Source: Streptomyces sp. Je 1-79 (GTDB lineage Bacteria > Actinomycetota > Actinomycetes > Streptomycetales > Streptomycetaceae). From it: DNA of 64,000 bases. Positions 41,113-48,512 of this stretch are shown one piece after another (the first letter of the stretch is position 1; every line of letters begins with the position of its first letter). The position numbers were made by a program, and so were the translations under genes. The stretch lies in contig NZ_JAMGSL010000011.1 in the NCBI RefSeq assembly GCF_025195125.1, forward strand, positions 62,001-126,000. The letters run 5' to 3'. Under the pieces are notes generated by a model. It did no database searches. It saw only the letters and a program-made list of their open reading frames with translations, and was not told the origin of the DNA.

Positions 41113-42087
41113 ATGACCCGGTCCCGTCGCACCCTGCTGCCCGCCGCCGCCCTCGTCCCGCTGCTCGCCGCCTGCGCGGCCCCCGCGGAGAAGGCCGGCC
41201 CCTCGGCGAAGGCCGCACCCGGATTCCCGTACACCGTCGCCAACTGCGGTGTGAAGACGACGTACCAGGCGCCGCCCCGGCGGGCCGTCACCATGAACCA
41301 GCACGTCACCGAGATCATGCTCGCCCTCGGCCTGGAGAAGTCCCTCGTAGGCACGGCCTACCTCGACGACCGGATCCTGCCCGCGTACAAGAAGGCGTAC
41401 GACGCGGTGCCGGTGCTCGCGAAGGAGTACCCCTCCAAGGAGGCGCTCCTCGCCGCGAACCCCGACTTCGTCTACGGCGGTTACGCCAGCGCCTTCGACT
41501 CCAAGGCCGGGCGCAGCCGGGACGACCTGAAGGCGGCGGGCGTCAACAGCCGCCTGAACATGGAGTACTGCCCCTCGGGCGCCTCCTCCCTCGCCGACCT
41601 CTACCAGGAGGTCGACGAGGTGGCCCGGACCTTCGGCGTCCCCGACCGTGGCACGCGCTGGACCGCGGACGCCAGGAAGACCGTCGCGGCGACCGGGAAG
41701 CGGCTGGACGGGGTCGCCCCGGTGTCGGTCTTCGTCTACGACAGCGGCGACAAGACCGCGTTCACCGCGGGCGGCAAGGGCATCGGCAACGAGCTGATCA
41801 CCCGGGCCGGCGGCCGCAACGTCTTCGCCGACCTCGACAAGGCCTTCGGCGACGCCACCTGGGAGCAGGTCGTCGCCCGCAAGCCCGACGTGATCGTCAT
41901 CTACGACTACGGCTCGACGACCGTCGAACAGAAGAAGAAGCGCCTCCTGGAGGACCCGGCCCTCAAGGACGTCCCGGCGATCAGGAACAAGCGGTTCGCC
42001 GTCCTGCCGCTCTCGGACGCGGTCCTCGGCGTCCGCGTCCCCACCGCCGTCGACAAGCTCTCCGCCCAGCTCCACCCCACCCGATGA
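41113..42087 (+). CDS. btuF: ABC transporter substrate-binding lipoprotein, cobalamin/siderophore type (BtuF-like)
   Basis: 324 residues. Signal peptide RRTLLPAAALVPLLAAC with a clear lipobox LAAC, so anchored outside. Periplasmic-binding-protein fold III: PPRRAVTMNQHVTEIMLALGLEKSLVGTAYLDD, YPSKEALLAANPDFVYGG, and WEQVVARKPDVIVIYDYG. Class covers B12 and Fe-siderophores; the riboswitch upstream makes cobalamin or cobinamide the likely ligand. ATG at 41113 with GGAGGAG. Overlaps the permease start by ATGA. Confidence 0.9.
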   Translation: MTRSRRTLLPAAALVPLLAACAAPAEKAGPSAKAAPGFPYTVANCGVKTTYQAPPRRAVTMNQHVTEIMLALGLEKSLVGTAYLDDRILPAYKKAYDAVPVLAKEYPSKEALLAANPDFVYGGYASAFDSKAGRSRDDLKAAGVNSRLNMEYCPSGASSLADLYQEVDEVARTFGVPDRGTRWTADARKTVAATGKRLDGVAPVSVFVYDSGDKTAFTAGGKGIGNELITRAGGRNVFADLDKAFGDATWEQVVARKPDVIVIYDYGSTTVEQKKKRLLEDPALKDVPAIRNKRFAVLPLSDAVLGVRVPTAVDKLSAQLHPTR

Positions 42088-43205
42088 CGGCCGCGGCGAA
42101 GGCGGCCGCGGAGGCCGCGGAGGCGGCGAAGGGGGACGCGACGGACGTGGCGGGGGAGGCGGCCGGGAAGGCCGCGGCCGCTCCCGCCCGGGGACACCTC
42201 CCGTACGGGCTCGTCGTCGCCGGGCTCCTCGCCGCCCTCGCCGGCGCCGTCGTCATGGGCGTCGCCCTCGGGTCCGTGCGGATACCCGTGGGGCAGGTCG
42301 TCGACATCCTCACCGGCCGCGCCGCCCCCTCCCCGTACCGCACGATCGTGCTCGACGTCCGGCTGCCGCGCGTGCTCCTCGGCGCCGTCGTCGGCGCCGG
42401 ACTCGCCGTCGTCGGCGCCGTCCTCCAGGCCCTGGTCCGCAACCGCCTCGCCGACCCCTTCCTGCTCGGGATCTCCTCCGGGGCGTCCACCGGCGCCGTC
42501 CTCGTGCTCGTCCTCGGCATCGGCGGCGGGGCCACCACCACCGTCGCCATGCCGGCCGCCGCCTTCGCCGGCGCCCTGCTCGCCCTGGTCCTCGTCTACG
42601 GCCTGGCCCGGCGCGGCTCCACGATGACGGGCGCCCGGCTCGTGCTCGCCGGGGTGGCCGTCTCGTACATCCTCTCCGCGCTGACCACGCTGATCCTGGT
42701 CCTCGGGGGCCGCCCCGAACACTTCCAGGAGGCGGCGTTCTGGACCCTCGGCGGCCTCGGCAGTGCCCGCTGGGACACCCTCGCCCTGCCCGCCGCCGTC
42801 GTCGCCCTCGGCACCGGCGCCCTGGTCCTGCTCGCCCGCCCCCTCGACCTGCTCCTCGTCGGCGAGGAGGGCGCGACCGTCCTCGGCCTGGACACCACCC
42901 GCTTCCGCGCCGCCGTCTTCGTCCTGGCCTCCCTCGTCACCGCCGTCATGGTCTCCGTCAGCGGAGCCGTCGGCTTCGTCGGCCTGATGGTCCCGCACGC
43001 CGCCCGCATGGTGGTCGGCGCGCCGCACCGCCGCCTCCTGCCGGTCACCGCGCTCGGCGGCGCACTCGCCCTGATCCTGGCCGACCTCGGCGCCCGTACC
43101 GTCGCCGCGCCCCAGGACATCCCCGTCGGCGTCCTCACCGCCCTGACCGGCGGCCCGTTCTTCCTGTGGCTCATGCGCCGCCGCGCGGAAGGAAGCCCGG
43201 TATGA
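42084..43205 (+). CDS. btuC: ABC transporter permease, FecCD/BtuC family
   Basis: 373 residues. An Ala/Glu/Lys-rich cytoplasmic N-terminus of about 35 residues (unusual low complexity) precedes about ten helices: LPYGLVVAGLLAALAGAVV, VRLPRVLLGAVVGAGLAVVGAVLQALVRNRLADPFLLGISSGAS, and VGFVGLMVPHAARMVVG, the FecCD signatures. Forms the homodimeric B12 channel. Start and stop both overlap neighbours by 4 bp (ATGA). Confidence 0.92.
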   Translation: MTAAAKAAAEAAEAAKGDATDVAGEAAGKAAAAPARGHLPYGLVVAGLLAALAGAVVMGVALGSVRIPVGQVVDILTGRAAPSPYRTIVLDVRLPRVLLGAVVGAGLAVVGAVLQALVRNRLADPFLLGISSGASTGAVLVLVLGIGGGATTTVAMPAAAFAGALLALVLVYGLARRGSTMTGARLVLAGVAVSYILSALTTLILVLGGRPEHFQEAAFWTLGGLGSARWDTLALPAAVVALGTGALVLLARPLDLLLVGEEGATVLGLDTTRFRAAVFVLASLVTAVMVSVSGAVGFVGLMVPHAARMVVGAPHRRLLPVTALGGALALILADLGARTVAAPQDIPVGVLTALTGGPFFLWLMRRRAEGSPV

Positions 43206-43987
43206 CCGAACTGCGCCTCCAGGCACTCTCCTACGGGACACGGCTGCGCGACGCCGACCTCACCGCCCGCCCCGGCGAGACCGTCGGACTCGTCGGCCCC
43301 AACGGCAGCGGCAAGACCACCCTCCTGCGCTGCGTCTACGGCACCCTCACCCCCACATCGGGCCGCGCCCTCCTCGACGGCGACGACCTGGCGGGCTTCG
43401 GGCCCAAGGCACGCGCCCGCCGGATCGCCACCGTCCCGCAGGACGGCTCCACCGAGTTCGAGCTGACCGTCCGCGAACTGGTCGCCCTCGGCCGCTCCCC
43501 GCACAAGCGGTTCTGGGAAGGCGACACCGGCTCCGACCGCGAGCTCGCCGGGGCAGCGCTCGCCCGGGTCGGCATCGCCGGGCTCGCCGACCGGCCCTAC
43601 CCCACCCTCTCCGGCGGCGAACGCCAGCGCGCCCTCGTCGCCCGCGCCCTCGTCCAGGAGCCGCAGCTCCTCGTCCTCGACGAGCCCACCAACCACCTCG
43701 ACATCCGCTACCAGCTCGAAGTGCTCCGGCTCGTCCGCGACTTGGGCACCACCAACCTCCTCGCCCTGCACGACCTCAACCTCGCGGCCCTCTACTGCGA
43801 CCGGCTCTACGTCCTGAACGGCGGCCGGATCGTCGCCGAGGGAACACCCGCCGAGGTCCTCACGCCCGAGCTGCTCAGGGCCGTCTACGGGGTGGAAGCC
43901 GAGGTCGTCCCGCATCCGAGGACCGGAACCCCGACCGTCCTCTACCTGCCCGGTCCGCCAGTCGAGCACGAAGTGTCCGCCATCTGA
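43202..43987 (+). CDS. btuD: ABC transporter ATPase, cobalamin/siderophore type
   Basis: 261 residues. Walker A GPNGSGKTT (about 33-41), signature LSGGERQRALVARAL, Walker B LLVLDEPTNHLD, and switch His in LLALHDLNLAAL. Powers import with the BtuC-like dimer. ATG overlaps the permease stop. Last gene of the riboswitch-controlled operon; 44 bp later the Cys leader peptide starts. Confidence 0.92.
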   Translation: MTELRLQALSYGTRLRDADLTARPGETVGLVGPNGSGKTTLLRCVYGTLTPTSGRALLDGDDLAGFGPKARARRIATVPQDGSTEFELTVRELVALGRSPHKRFWEGDTGSDRELAGAALARVGIAGLADRPYPTLSGGERQRALVARALVQEPQLLVLDEPTNHLDIRYQLEVLRLVRDLGTTNLLALHDLNLAALYCDRLYVLNGGRIVAEGTPAEVLTPELLRAVYGVEAEVVPHPRTGTPTVLYLPGPPVEHEVSAI

Positions 43988-44031
43988 GATCACATTCCGG
44001 AACCCGGACCGGGAATCGATACGATGACCGC

Positions 44032-44130
44032 ATGGTTCCCCACGACGTGAGCGAAGTGACGACGCCGGGCAGCGCGCTGCTCGTGGCGCGGCTGCACGTC
44101 GACCTGTGCCGTCTCGCCAGCGCGATGTGA
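44032..44130 (+). CDS. Short Cys-containing leader peptide (attenuation-type) upstream of cysO-cysM
   Basis: 32 residues: starts MVPHDVSEVTTPGSALLVAR and continues LHVDLCRLASAM. The RLHVDLCRLxSA pattern is that of the short peptides found upstream of sulfur and cysteine genes in Streptomyces. Its single Cys codon is followed within 80 bp by a terminator-like hairpin and cysO, suggesting ribosome-mediated sensing of Cys-tRNA (inference from actinobacterial cysteine attenuation). ATG at 44032. Unlike commonly seen members it ends SAM, with no terminal Cys. Confidence 0.75.
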   Translation: MVPHDVSEVTTPGSALLVARLHVDLCRLASAM

Positions 44131-44165
44131 GCGGAGGCGCACCAGCCGCCCCAGGAGCACCACCC

Positions 44166-44195
44166 CGCGCGGGGGCCGACAGCCGCGCGCCTTTC
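44166..44195 (+). terminator. Attenuator-like hairpin between leader peptide and cysO
   Basis: CGCGCGG (44166-44172) pairs with CCGCGCG (44183-44189), followed by CCTTTC. A competing palindrome CCCCGCGCGGGG (44163-44174) uses the left arm, so two exclusive folds are possible, as in attenuators. Confidence 0.5.
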
Positions 44196-44224
44196 ACGCC
44201 ACTCCCGAAACAGGAGCCCACGCC

Positions 44225-44503
44225 ATGGCCATCGAGGTCCGCATCCCCACCATCCTCCGCACCTACACCGACGGCGAGAAGGCCGTTGAGGGCAGCGGTG
44301 AGACGCTCGCCGAGCTCTTCGCCGACCTCGAGACGCGCCACGCTGGCATCGAGGCCCGCATCGTGGACAACGGCCAGCTGCGCCGCTTCGTCAACGTCTA
44401 CCTCAACGACGAGGACGTCCGCTTCCTCGACGGCATCACCACCAAGCTGACCGACGGCGACAACGTCACGATCCTGCCGGCCGTGGCCGGCGGCATGGTC
44501 TGA
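44225..44503 (+). CDS. cysO: MoaD/ThiS-family sulfur carrier, CysO-like
   Basis: 92 residues of the beta-grasp fold: IEVRIPTILRTYTDGEKAVEGSGETLAELF, then IVDNGQLRRFVNVYLNDEDVRFLDGI. Ends PAVAGGMV. Sulfur carriers need a C-terminal Gly-Gly for thiocarboxylate formation; here two residues (Met-Val) follow and must be removed, a job for a JAMM protease such as the mec product (inference by analogy with QbsE/QbsD). In M. tuberculosis CysO-COSH donates sulfide to CysM. ATG at 44225, 5 bp before cysM. Confidence 0.9.
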   Translation: MAIEVRIPTILRTYTDGEKAVEGSGETLAELFADLETRHAGIEARIVDNGQLRRFVNVYLNDEDVRFLDGITTKLTDGDNVTILPAVAGGMV

Positions 44504-44508
44504 TCCAC

Positions 44509-45459
44509 ATGCGCTACGACTCCCCGCTCGCGGCGGTCGGCAACACGCCCCTGGTCCGCCTGCCCCGGCTCTCCCCGTCGGACGACGTGCGCATCTGGGC
44601 CAAGCTGGAGGACCGCAACCCCACCGGCTCGGTCAAGGACCGCCCCGCGCTCCACATGATCGAGCAGGCCGAGAAGGACGGCCGGCTCACCCCCGGCTGC
44701 ACCATCCTGGAGCCGACCAGCGGCAACACCGGGATCTCGCTGGCGATGGCGGCGAAGCTCAAGGGCTACCGCATCGTCTGCGTCATGCCGGAGAACACCA
44801 GCGAGGAGCGTCGCCAGCTGCTCGCCATGTGGGGCGCGGAGATCATCTCGTCCCCCGCGGCGGGCGGGTCGAACACGGCCGTACGGGTCGCCAAGGAGAT
44901 CGCGGCCGAGAACCCCTCGTGGGTGATGCTCTACCAGTACGGCAACCCGGACAACGCGGGCGCCCACTACGCCACGACCGGCCCGGAGATCCTCGCCGAC
45001 CTGCCCTCCGTCACCCACTTCGTGGCGGGCCTGGGCACGACCGGCACCCTGATGGGCGTCGGCCGCTACCTGCGCGAGCACAAGCCCGACGTCAAGATCG
45101 TCGCCGCTGAACCGCGCTACGACGACCTGGTGTACGGGCTGCGGAACCTGGACGAGGGCTTCGTCCCCGAGCTGTACGACGCCTCGGTCCTCACCAGCCG
45201 CTTCTCGGTCGGCTCGGCCGACGCGGTCACCCGCACCCGGGAACTCCTCCAGCAGGAGGGCATCTTCGCCGGCGTCTCCACGGGCGCGGCGCTCCACGCG
45301 GCGATCGGCGTCGGCCAGAAGGCGCTGAAGGCCGGGGAGAGCGCGGACATCGCCTTCGTGGTGGCGGACGGCGGCTGGAAGTACCTGTCGACGGGCCTCT
45401 ACACGGCGGCGACGACGGAAGAGGCGATCGAGACGGTCCAGGGCCAGCTCTGGGCGTAA
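44509..45459 (+). CDS. cysM: Cysteine synthase CysM (O-phosphoserine type likely)
   Basis: PLP enzyme making cysteine; 316 residues. PLP lysine Lys43 in NPTGSVKDRPALHM, phosphate and substrate loop TSGNTG (71-76), GLGTTGTLMGVGRYL and the C-terminal STGAALHAAIG. Close to M. tuberculosis CysM, which uses O-phosphoserine and CysO thiocarboxylate, making the route resistant to oxidative stress (established there). Directly downstream of cysO, so the same chemistry is likely. ATG at 44509. Confidence 0.93.
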   Translation: MRYDSPLAAVGNTPLVRLPRLSPSDDVRIWAKLEDRNPTGSVKDRPALHMIEQAEKDGRLTPGCTILEPTSGNTGISLAMAAKLKGYRIVCVMPENTSEERRQLLAMWGAEIISSPAAGGSNTAVRVAKEIAAENPSWVMLYQYGNPDNAGAHYATTGPEILADLPSVTHFVAGLGTTGTLMGVGRYLREHKPDVKIVAAEPRYDDLVYGLRNLDEGFVPELYDASVLTSRFSVGSADAVTRTRELLQQEGIFAGVSTGAALHAAIGVGQKALKAGESADIAFVVADGGWKYLSTGLYTAATTEEAIETVQGQLWA

Positions 45460-45501
45460 CGCTCGGGTCCTGGGCCCCGCGGGGCGTGAGAGACCCGGTC
45501 C

Positions 45502-45975
45502 TCAGGACGCCAGATGGCGGACCTGGTCCCACACGACCGGGTCCGCCGTTCCCACTCTGCGGCGGAACTCCCACACCGGGACCTCCCGCAGCTCGTCCGT
45601 CTCCAGGAAGCTCGGGCGCCCCCGCGCGTCCCCCACGGTGCCCGGCGGCAGCGCGATCACACCGGGCCGCTCGTCGTGGTACTTGCTGGTGATCTTGGCG
45701 ACGAGCGCGCTGTCACCCCGCAGCGAGAGCACCAGACACGGCCGGTCCTTCGAGCCGGGCCCGTCCTCGTAGGGCACGTCCGCCCACCAGATCTCGCCCG
45801 CCCGGGGGAGCCGCGCGGGCGCCTTGCCCGGCGCGCTCGGCCGGACGGGCGGCCGCGCCGGCGGGCGCGTCCGGCCACCGGGCCGCCGCGCCGAGCGCCT
45901 CCGGCCGTCCGCCACCGCCACGACCAGCGCGATCAATACGACGGCGACGAGCGCCGGCCACCAGGACACGTCCAT
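45502..45975 (-). CDS. Membrane-anchored PemK/MazF-fold protein
   Basis: 157 residues. One N-terminal helix (WWPALVAVVLIALVVAVA), a basic Arg/Pro linker of about 35 residues, then a PemK-like domain: AGEIWWADVPYEDGPGSKDRPCLVLS, VAKITSKYHDERPGVIALP. The fold is that of MazF endoribonucleases, but there is no antitoxin gene and the membrane anchor is unusual for a toxin. It may be a domesticated member with a different role. ATG at 45975; convergent with cysM. Confidence 0.78.
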   Translation of the reverse strand: MDVSWWPALVAVVLIALVVAVADGRRRSARRPGGRTRPPARPPVRPSAPGKAPARLPRAGEIWWADVPYEDGPGSKDRPCLVLSLRGDSALVAKITSKYHDERPGVIALPPGTVGDARGRPSFLETDELREVPVWEFRRRVGTADPVVWDQVRHLAS

Positions 45976-46163
45976 ACCGCACGACGTTACCGGCCGCCCG
46001 CACCCCGCGCCCTCCCGCCCCAGGTCCATCCGAACCGGTGACAGAGCCCGTGAGTTCGCCCACAACGGGACGCCGCGGAGGAGCGACGGCGGGCGCCGCG
46101 CCTTACGCTCGACGCATCGCAAGACCTCCCCCGCCGCTCTCCGCCCTCGGAGGTTCACGCTCC

Positions 46164-46916
46164 ATGAAGCTCACCGTCGTCGGCTGCTCCGGGTCGTTCC
46201 CGTCCGCGGACTCGGCCTGTTCGAGCTACCTCGTAGAGGCCGACGGCTTCCGGCTGCTCCTCGACATGGGCAACGGCGCCCTCGGCGAGCTGCAGCGCCA
46301 CATCGGTCTGTACGACCTCGACGCCATCTTCCTCAGCCACCTCCACGCCGACCACTGCATCGACATGTGCGGTTACTTCGTCGCCCGCTACTACCGCCAC
46401 GAGGGCGGCCGCTGCGACGCGCTCCCGGTCTTCGCCCCGGAGGGCGCCGAACAGCGCCTGACCACGGCGTACGCCGACACCCCCTCGGACAAGGCGATGA
46501 GCGAGGTCTTCGACTTCCGCACGCTGAAGTCCGACTCCTTCGAGCTGGGCCCCTTCTCCGTCCGTACGGAGAAGGTCTGCCACCCGGTGGAGGCGTACGC
46601 CATCAGGATCGAGCACGGCGGCCGGACCCTCACGTACTCGGGTGACACGGGAGCCTGCGAGGCCCTGCACCAACTCGCGGAGGGTGCGGACCTGTTCCTG
46701 TGCGAGGCGTCCTTCACCCACGGCAAGGAGGACATCCCGGCGCTCCACCTCAACGGCCGCGAGGCCGGCGCGGAAGCGGCCCGCTCCTCGGTGGGCCGGC
46801 TGGTGCTGACGCACATCCCGCCGTGGACGGACGGCGAGCAGAACCTGGCGGACGCGCGGGCGGTCTACGACGGGCCTTCGGAGCTCGCGTACGCGGGCGC
46901 GGTCTACGAGGTCTGA
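46164..46916 (+). CDS. MBL-fold metallohydrolase
   Basis: 250 residues. Metal motif HLHADHCID, plus YSGDTGACEALHQLA, CEASF and a C-terminal LTHIPPW, the layout of RNase Z/ElaC-like and cAMP phosphodiesterase-like members of the metallo-beta-lactamase family. Opens MKLTVVGCSGSFPSADSAC SSYLVE, close to the tRNase Z opening, but it lacks the long exosite arm. Substrate unknown. ATG at 46164, GGAGG upstream. Confidence 0.9.
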   Translation: MKLTVVGCSGSFPSADSACSSYLVEADGFRLLLDMGNGALGELQRHIGLYDLDAIFLSHLHADHCIDMCGYFVARYYRHEGGRCDALPVFAPEGAEQRLTTAYADTPSDKAMSEVFDFRTLKSDSFELGPFSVRTEKVCHPVEAYAIRIEHGGRTLTYSGDTGACEALHQLAEGADLFLCEASFTHGKEDIPALHLNGREAGAEAARSSVGRLVLTHIPPWTDGEQNLADARAVYDGPSELAYAGAVYEV

Positions 46917-46931
46917 GGACGTACACGTACG

Positions 46932-46969
46932 GGAAGGGCCCCGGAACCTGTCGGTTCCGGGGCCCTTCC
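46932..46969. terminator. Bidirectional terminator between MBL gene and nagE2
   Basis: Perfect 17-bp stem GGAAGGGCCCCGGAACC (46932-46948) / GGTTCCGGGGCCCTTCC (46953-46969) with a 4-nt loop, between convergent genes. Confidence 0.85.
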
Positions 46970-46985
46970 GCCGTACGGCTGAGGC

Positions 46986-48251
46986 TCACGCCTTGGTGAG
47001 GTCCTCGAGCTCCTCCTCGGGCTCGCGGCCCGGGGTCGGGAGGTTGAACTTGGTGATCGCGAAGCGGAAGACCACGTAGTAGACCGCCGCGAAGACGAGG
47101 CCGATCGGGATGATCAGCCACGGCTTGGTCGCGAGGTTCCAGTTCAGCAGGTAGTCGATGCCACCGGCGGAGAAGGTGAAGCCCGCGTGGACGCCGAAGG
47201 CCCAGGTGACGGCCATCGAGATGGCGGTCAGGACCGCGTGGATCACGTACAGGACCGGCGCGATGAACATGAAGGTGAACTCGATCGGCTCCGTGATACC
47301 GGTGACGAAGGAGGTCAGCGCGAGCGAGACCATCATGCCCATCACGGCCTTGCGGCGCTCGGGGCGAGCGGCGTGGGCGATGGCGATCGCGGCGGCCGGG
47401 AGGCCGAACATCATGATCGGGAAGAAGCCCGACATGAAGATTCCGGCGCTCGGGTCACCGGCGAAGAAGCGGTTGAGGTCACCGTGGACGACCTCGCCGG
47501 CGGCGTTGGTGAAGTCACCGATCTGGAACCAGGAGACCGTGTTCACGAACTGGTGCATGCCGACCGGGATCAGCGCGCGGTTGATGAGGCCGAAGAGGCC
47601 GGCACCGACGGAGCCGAGGCCGGTCATCCACTCGCCGAAGCTGGAGATGCCGTTGCCGATGGGCTCCCAGACCAGGCCGAAGACCACACCGACGAGGGTG
47701 CCGACGAAGGCCATGATGATCGGGACGAGACGGCGGCCGTTGAAGAAGCCGAGCCAGTCGACCAGCTTGGTGCGGTGGAACTTCTGCCACAGGACGGCGG
47801 AGATCAGACCCATCAGGATGCCGCCGAGCACGCCCGGGTTGTTGTACGTCGCGGCGACGTCGACACCCTTGTTGGCGGTGGTGTTGACGACGGCCTCGGT
47901 GACCGGGAACGCCTTGAGGACGTTGTTGTAGACCAGGAAGCCCACGAGGGCGGCCAGGGCGGTGGAGCCGTCGGCCTTCTTGGCGAAGCCGATGGCCACG
48001 CCTATGCAGAACAGCAGGGGCAGGTTCGAGAAGACTGCGTCACCGGCCGTGGCGAACACGGAGGCGACCTTGTCCCATCCGAGACCGTCCTTGCCGAAGA
48101 CGTCGGGCTGCCCGAGACGGAGCAAGATACCCGCGGCCGGCAGTACGGCGATCGGCAGCTGCAGGCTGCGACCGACCTTCTGCAGGCCCTGGAACAGGCC
48201 GGATCCGCGCTTCTTCGCGGGAGCGGCGGCCTGGGCGGTGGCCGTACTCAT
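46986..48251 (-). CDS. nagE2: PTS N-acetylglucosamine permease IIC, NagE2-type
   Basis: Membrane EIIC that imports and helps phosphorylate GlcNAc; 421 residues. Opens with SGLFQGLQKVGRSLQLPIAVLPAAGILLRLGQPDVF, then AIGFAKKADGSTALAALVG, GGDFTNAA-type loops, and NRALIPVGMHQFVN, ITEPIEFTFMFIAPVLY near the glucose-family EIIC active region. No fused IIA or IIB domains, as in S. coelicolor, where NagF supplies IIB. ATG at 48251 with GGAGGAAG. Two dre sites lie upstream and a terminator separates it from nagE1, so it has its own DasR-controlled promoter. Confidence 0.93.
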   Translation of the reverse strand: MSTATAQAAAPAKKRGSGLFQGLQKVGRSLQLPIAVLPAAGILLRLGQPDVFGKDGLGWDKVASVFATAGDAVFSNLPLLFCIGVAIGFAKKADGSTALAALVGFLVYNNVLKAFPVTEAVVNTTANKGVDVAATYNNPGVLGGILMGLISAVLWQKFHRTKLVDWLGFFNGRRLVPIIMAFVGTLVGVVFGLVWEPIGNGISSFGEWMTGLGSVGAGLFGLINRALIPVGMHQFVNTVSWFQIGDFTNAAGEVVHGDLNRFFAGDPSAGIFMSGFFPIMMFGLPAAAIAIAHAARPERRKAVMGMMVSLALTSFVTGITEPIEFTFMFIAPVLYVIHAVLTAISMAVTWAFGVHAGFTFSAGGIDYLLNWNLATKPWLIIPIGLVFAAVYYVVFRFAITKFNLPTPGREPEEELEDLTKA

Positions 48252-48338
48252 CAACTTCCTCCAGTAAGGCAAGGCGCCGCCAGAGGACATGAAAAGGGGG
48301 CGACGGCGGCGTCTCGTGGAACGCGGTGGACTGGACCG

Positions 48339-48371
48339 CGTGGTCTACACCAATGAGTGGTGTAGACCAGT
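48339..48371. promoter_or_regulatory. Paired dre sites upstream of nagE2
   Basis: TGGTCTACACCA (48341-48352) and TGGTGTAGACCA (48358-48369) each match the DasR core and are exact reverse complements of each other, separated by ATGAG. The second extends to AGTGGTGTAGACCAGT (48356-48371). Located about 90-120 bp upstream of nagE2. Confidence 0.82.
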
Positions 48372-48444
48372 TTTAGCACGTGAGACTTAGATAAGGAACC
48401 TGCGAATTCTCCGTGCCCGGGCCATCGCTGGGCGTGAACGACGA

Positions 48445-48476
48445 AGGGCCCCCGGACCATGCGGTCCGAGGGCCCT
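48445..48476 (-). terminator. Terminator after nagE1
   Basis: On the minus strand AGGGCCCTCGGACC pairs with GGTCCGGGGGCCCT (one G-U) across GCAT, then TTCG. It separates nagE1 from nagE2. Confidence 0.7.
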
Positions 48477-48512
48477 GCGCCGTGCGGATCGGGACGAAAG
48501 CCCCGTACCGCG

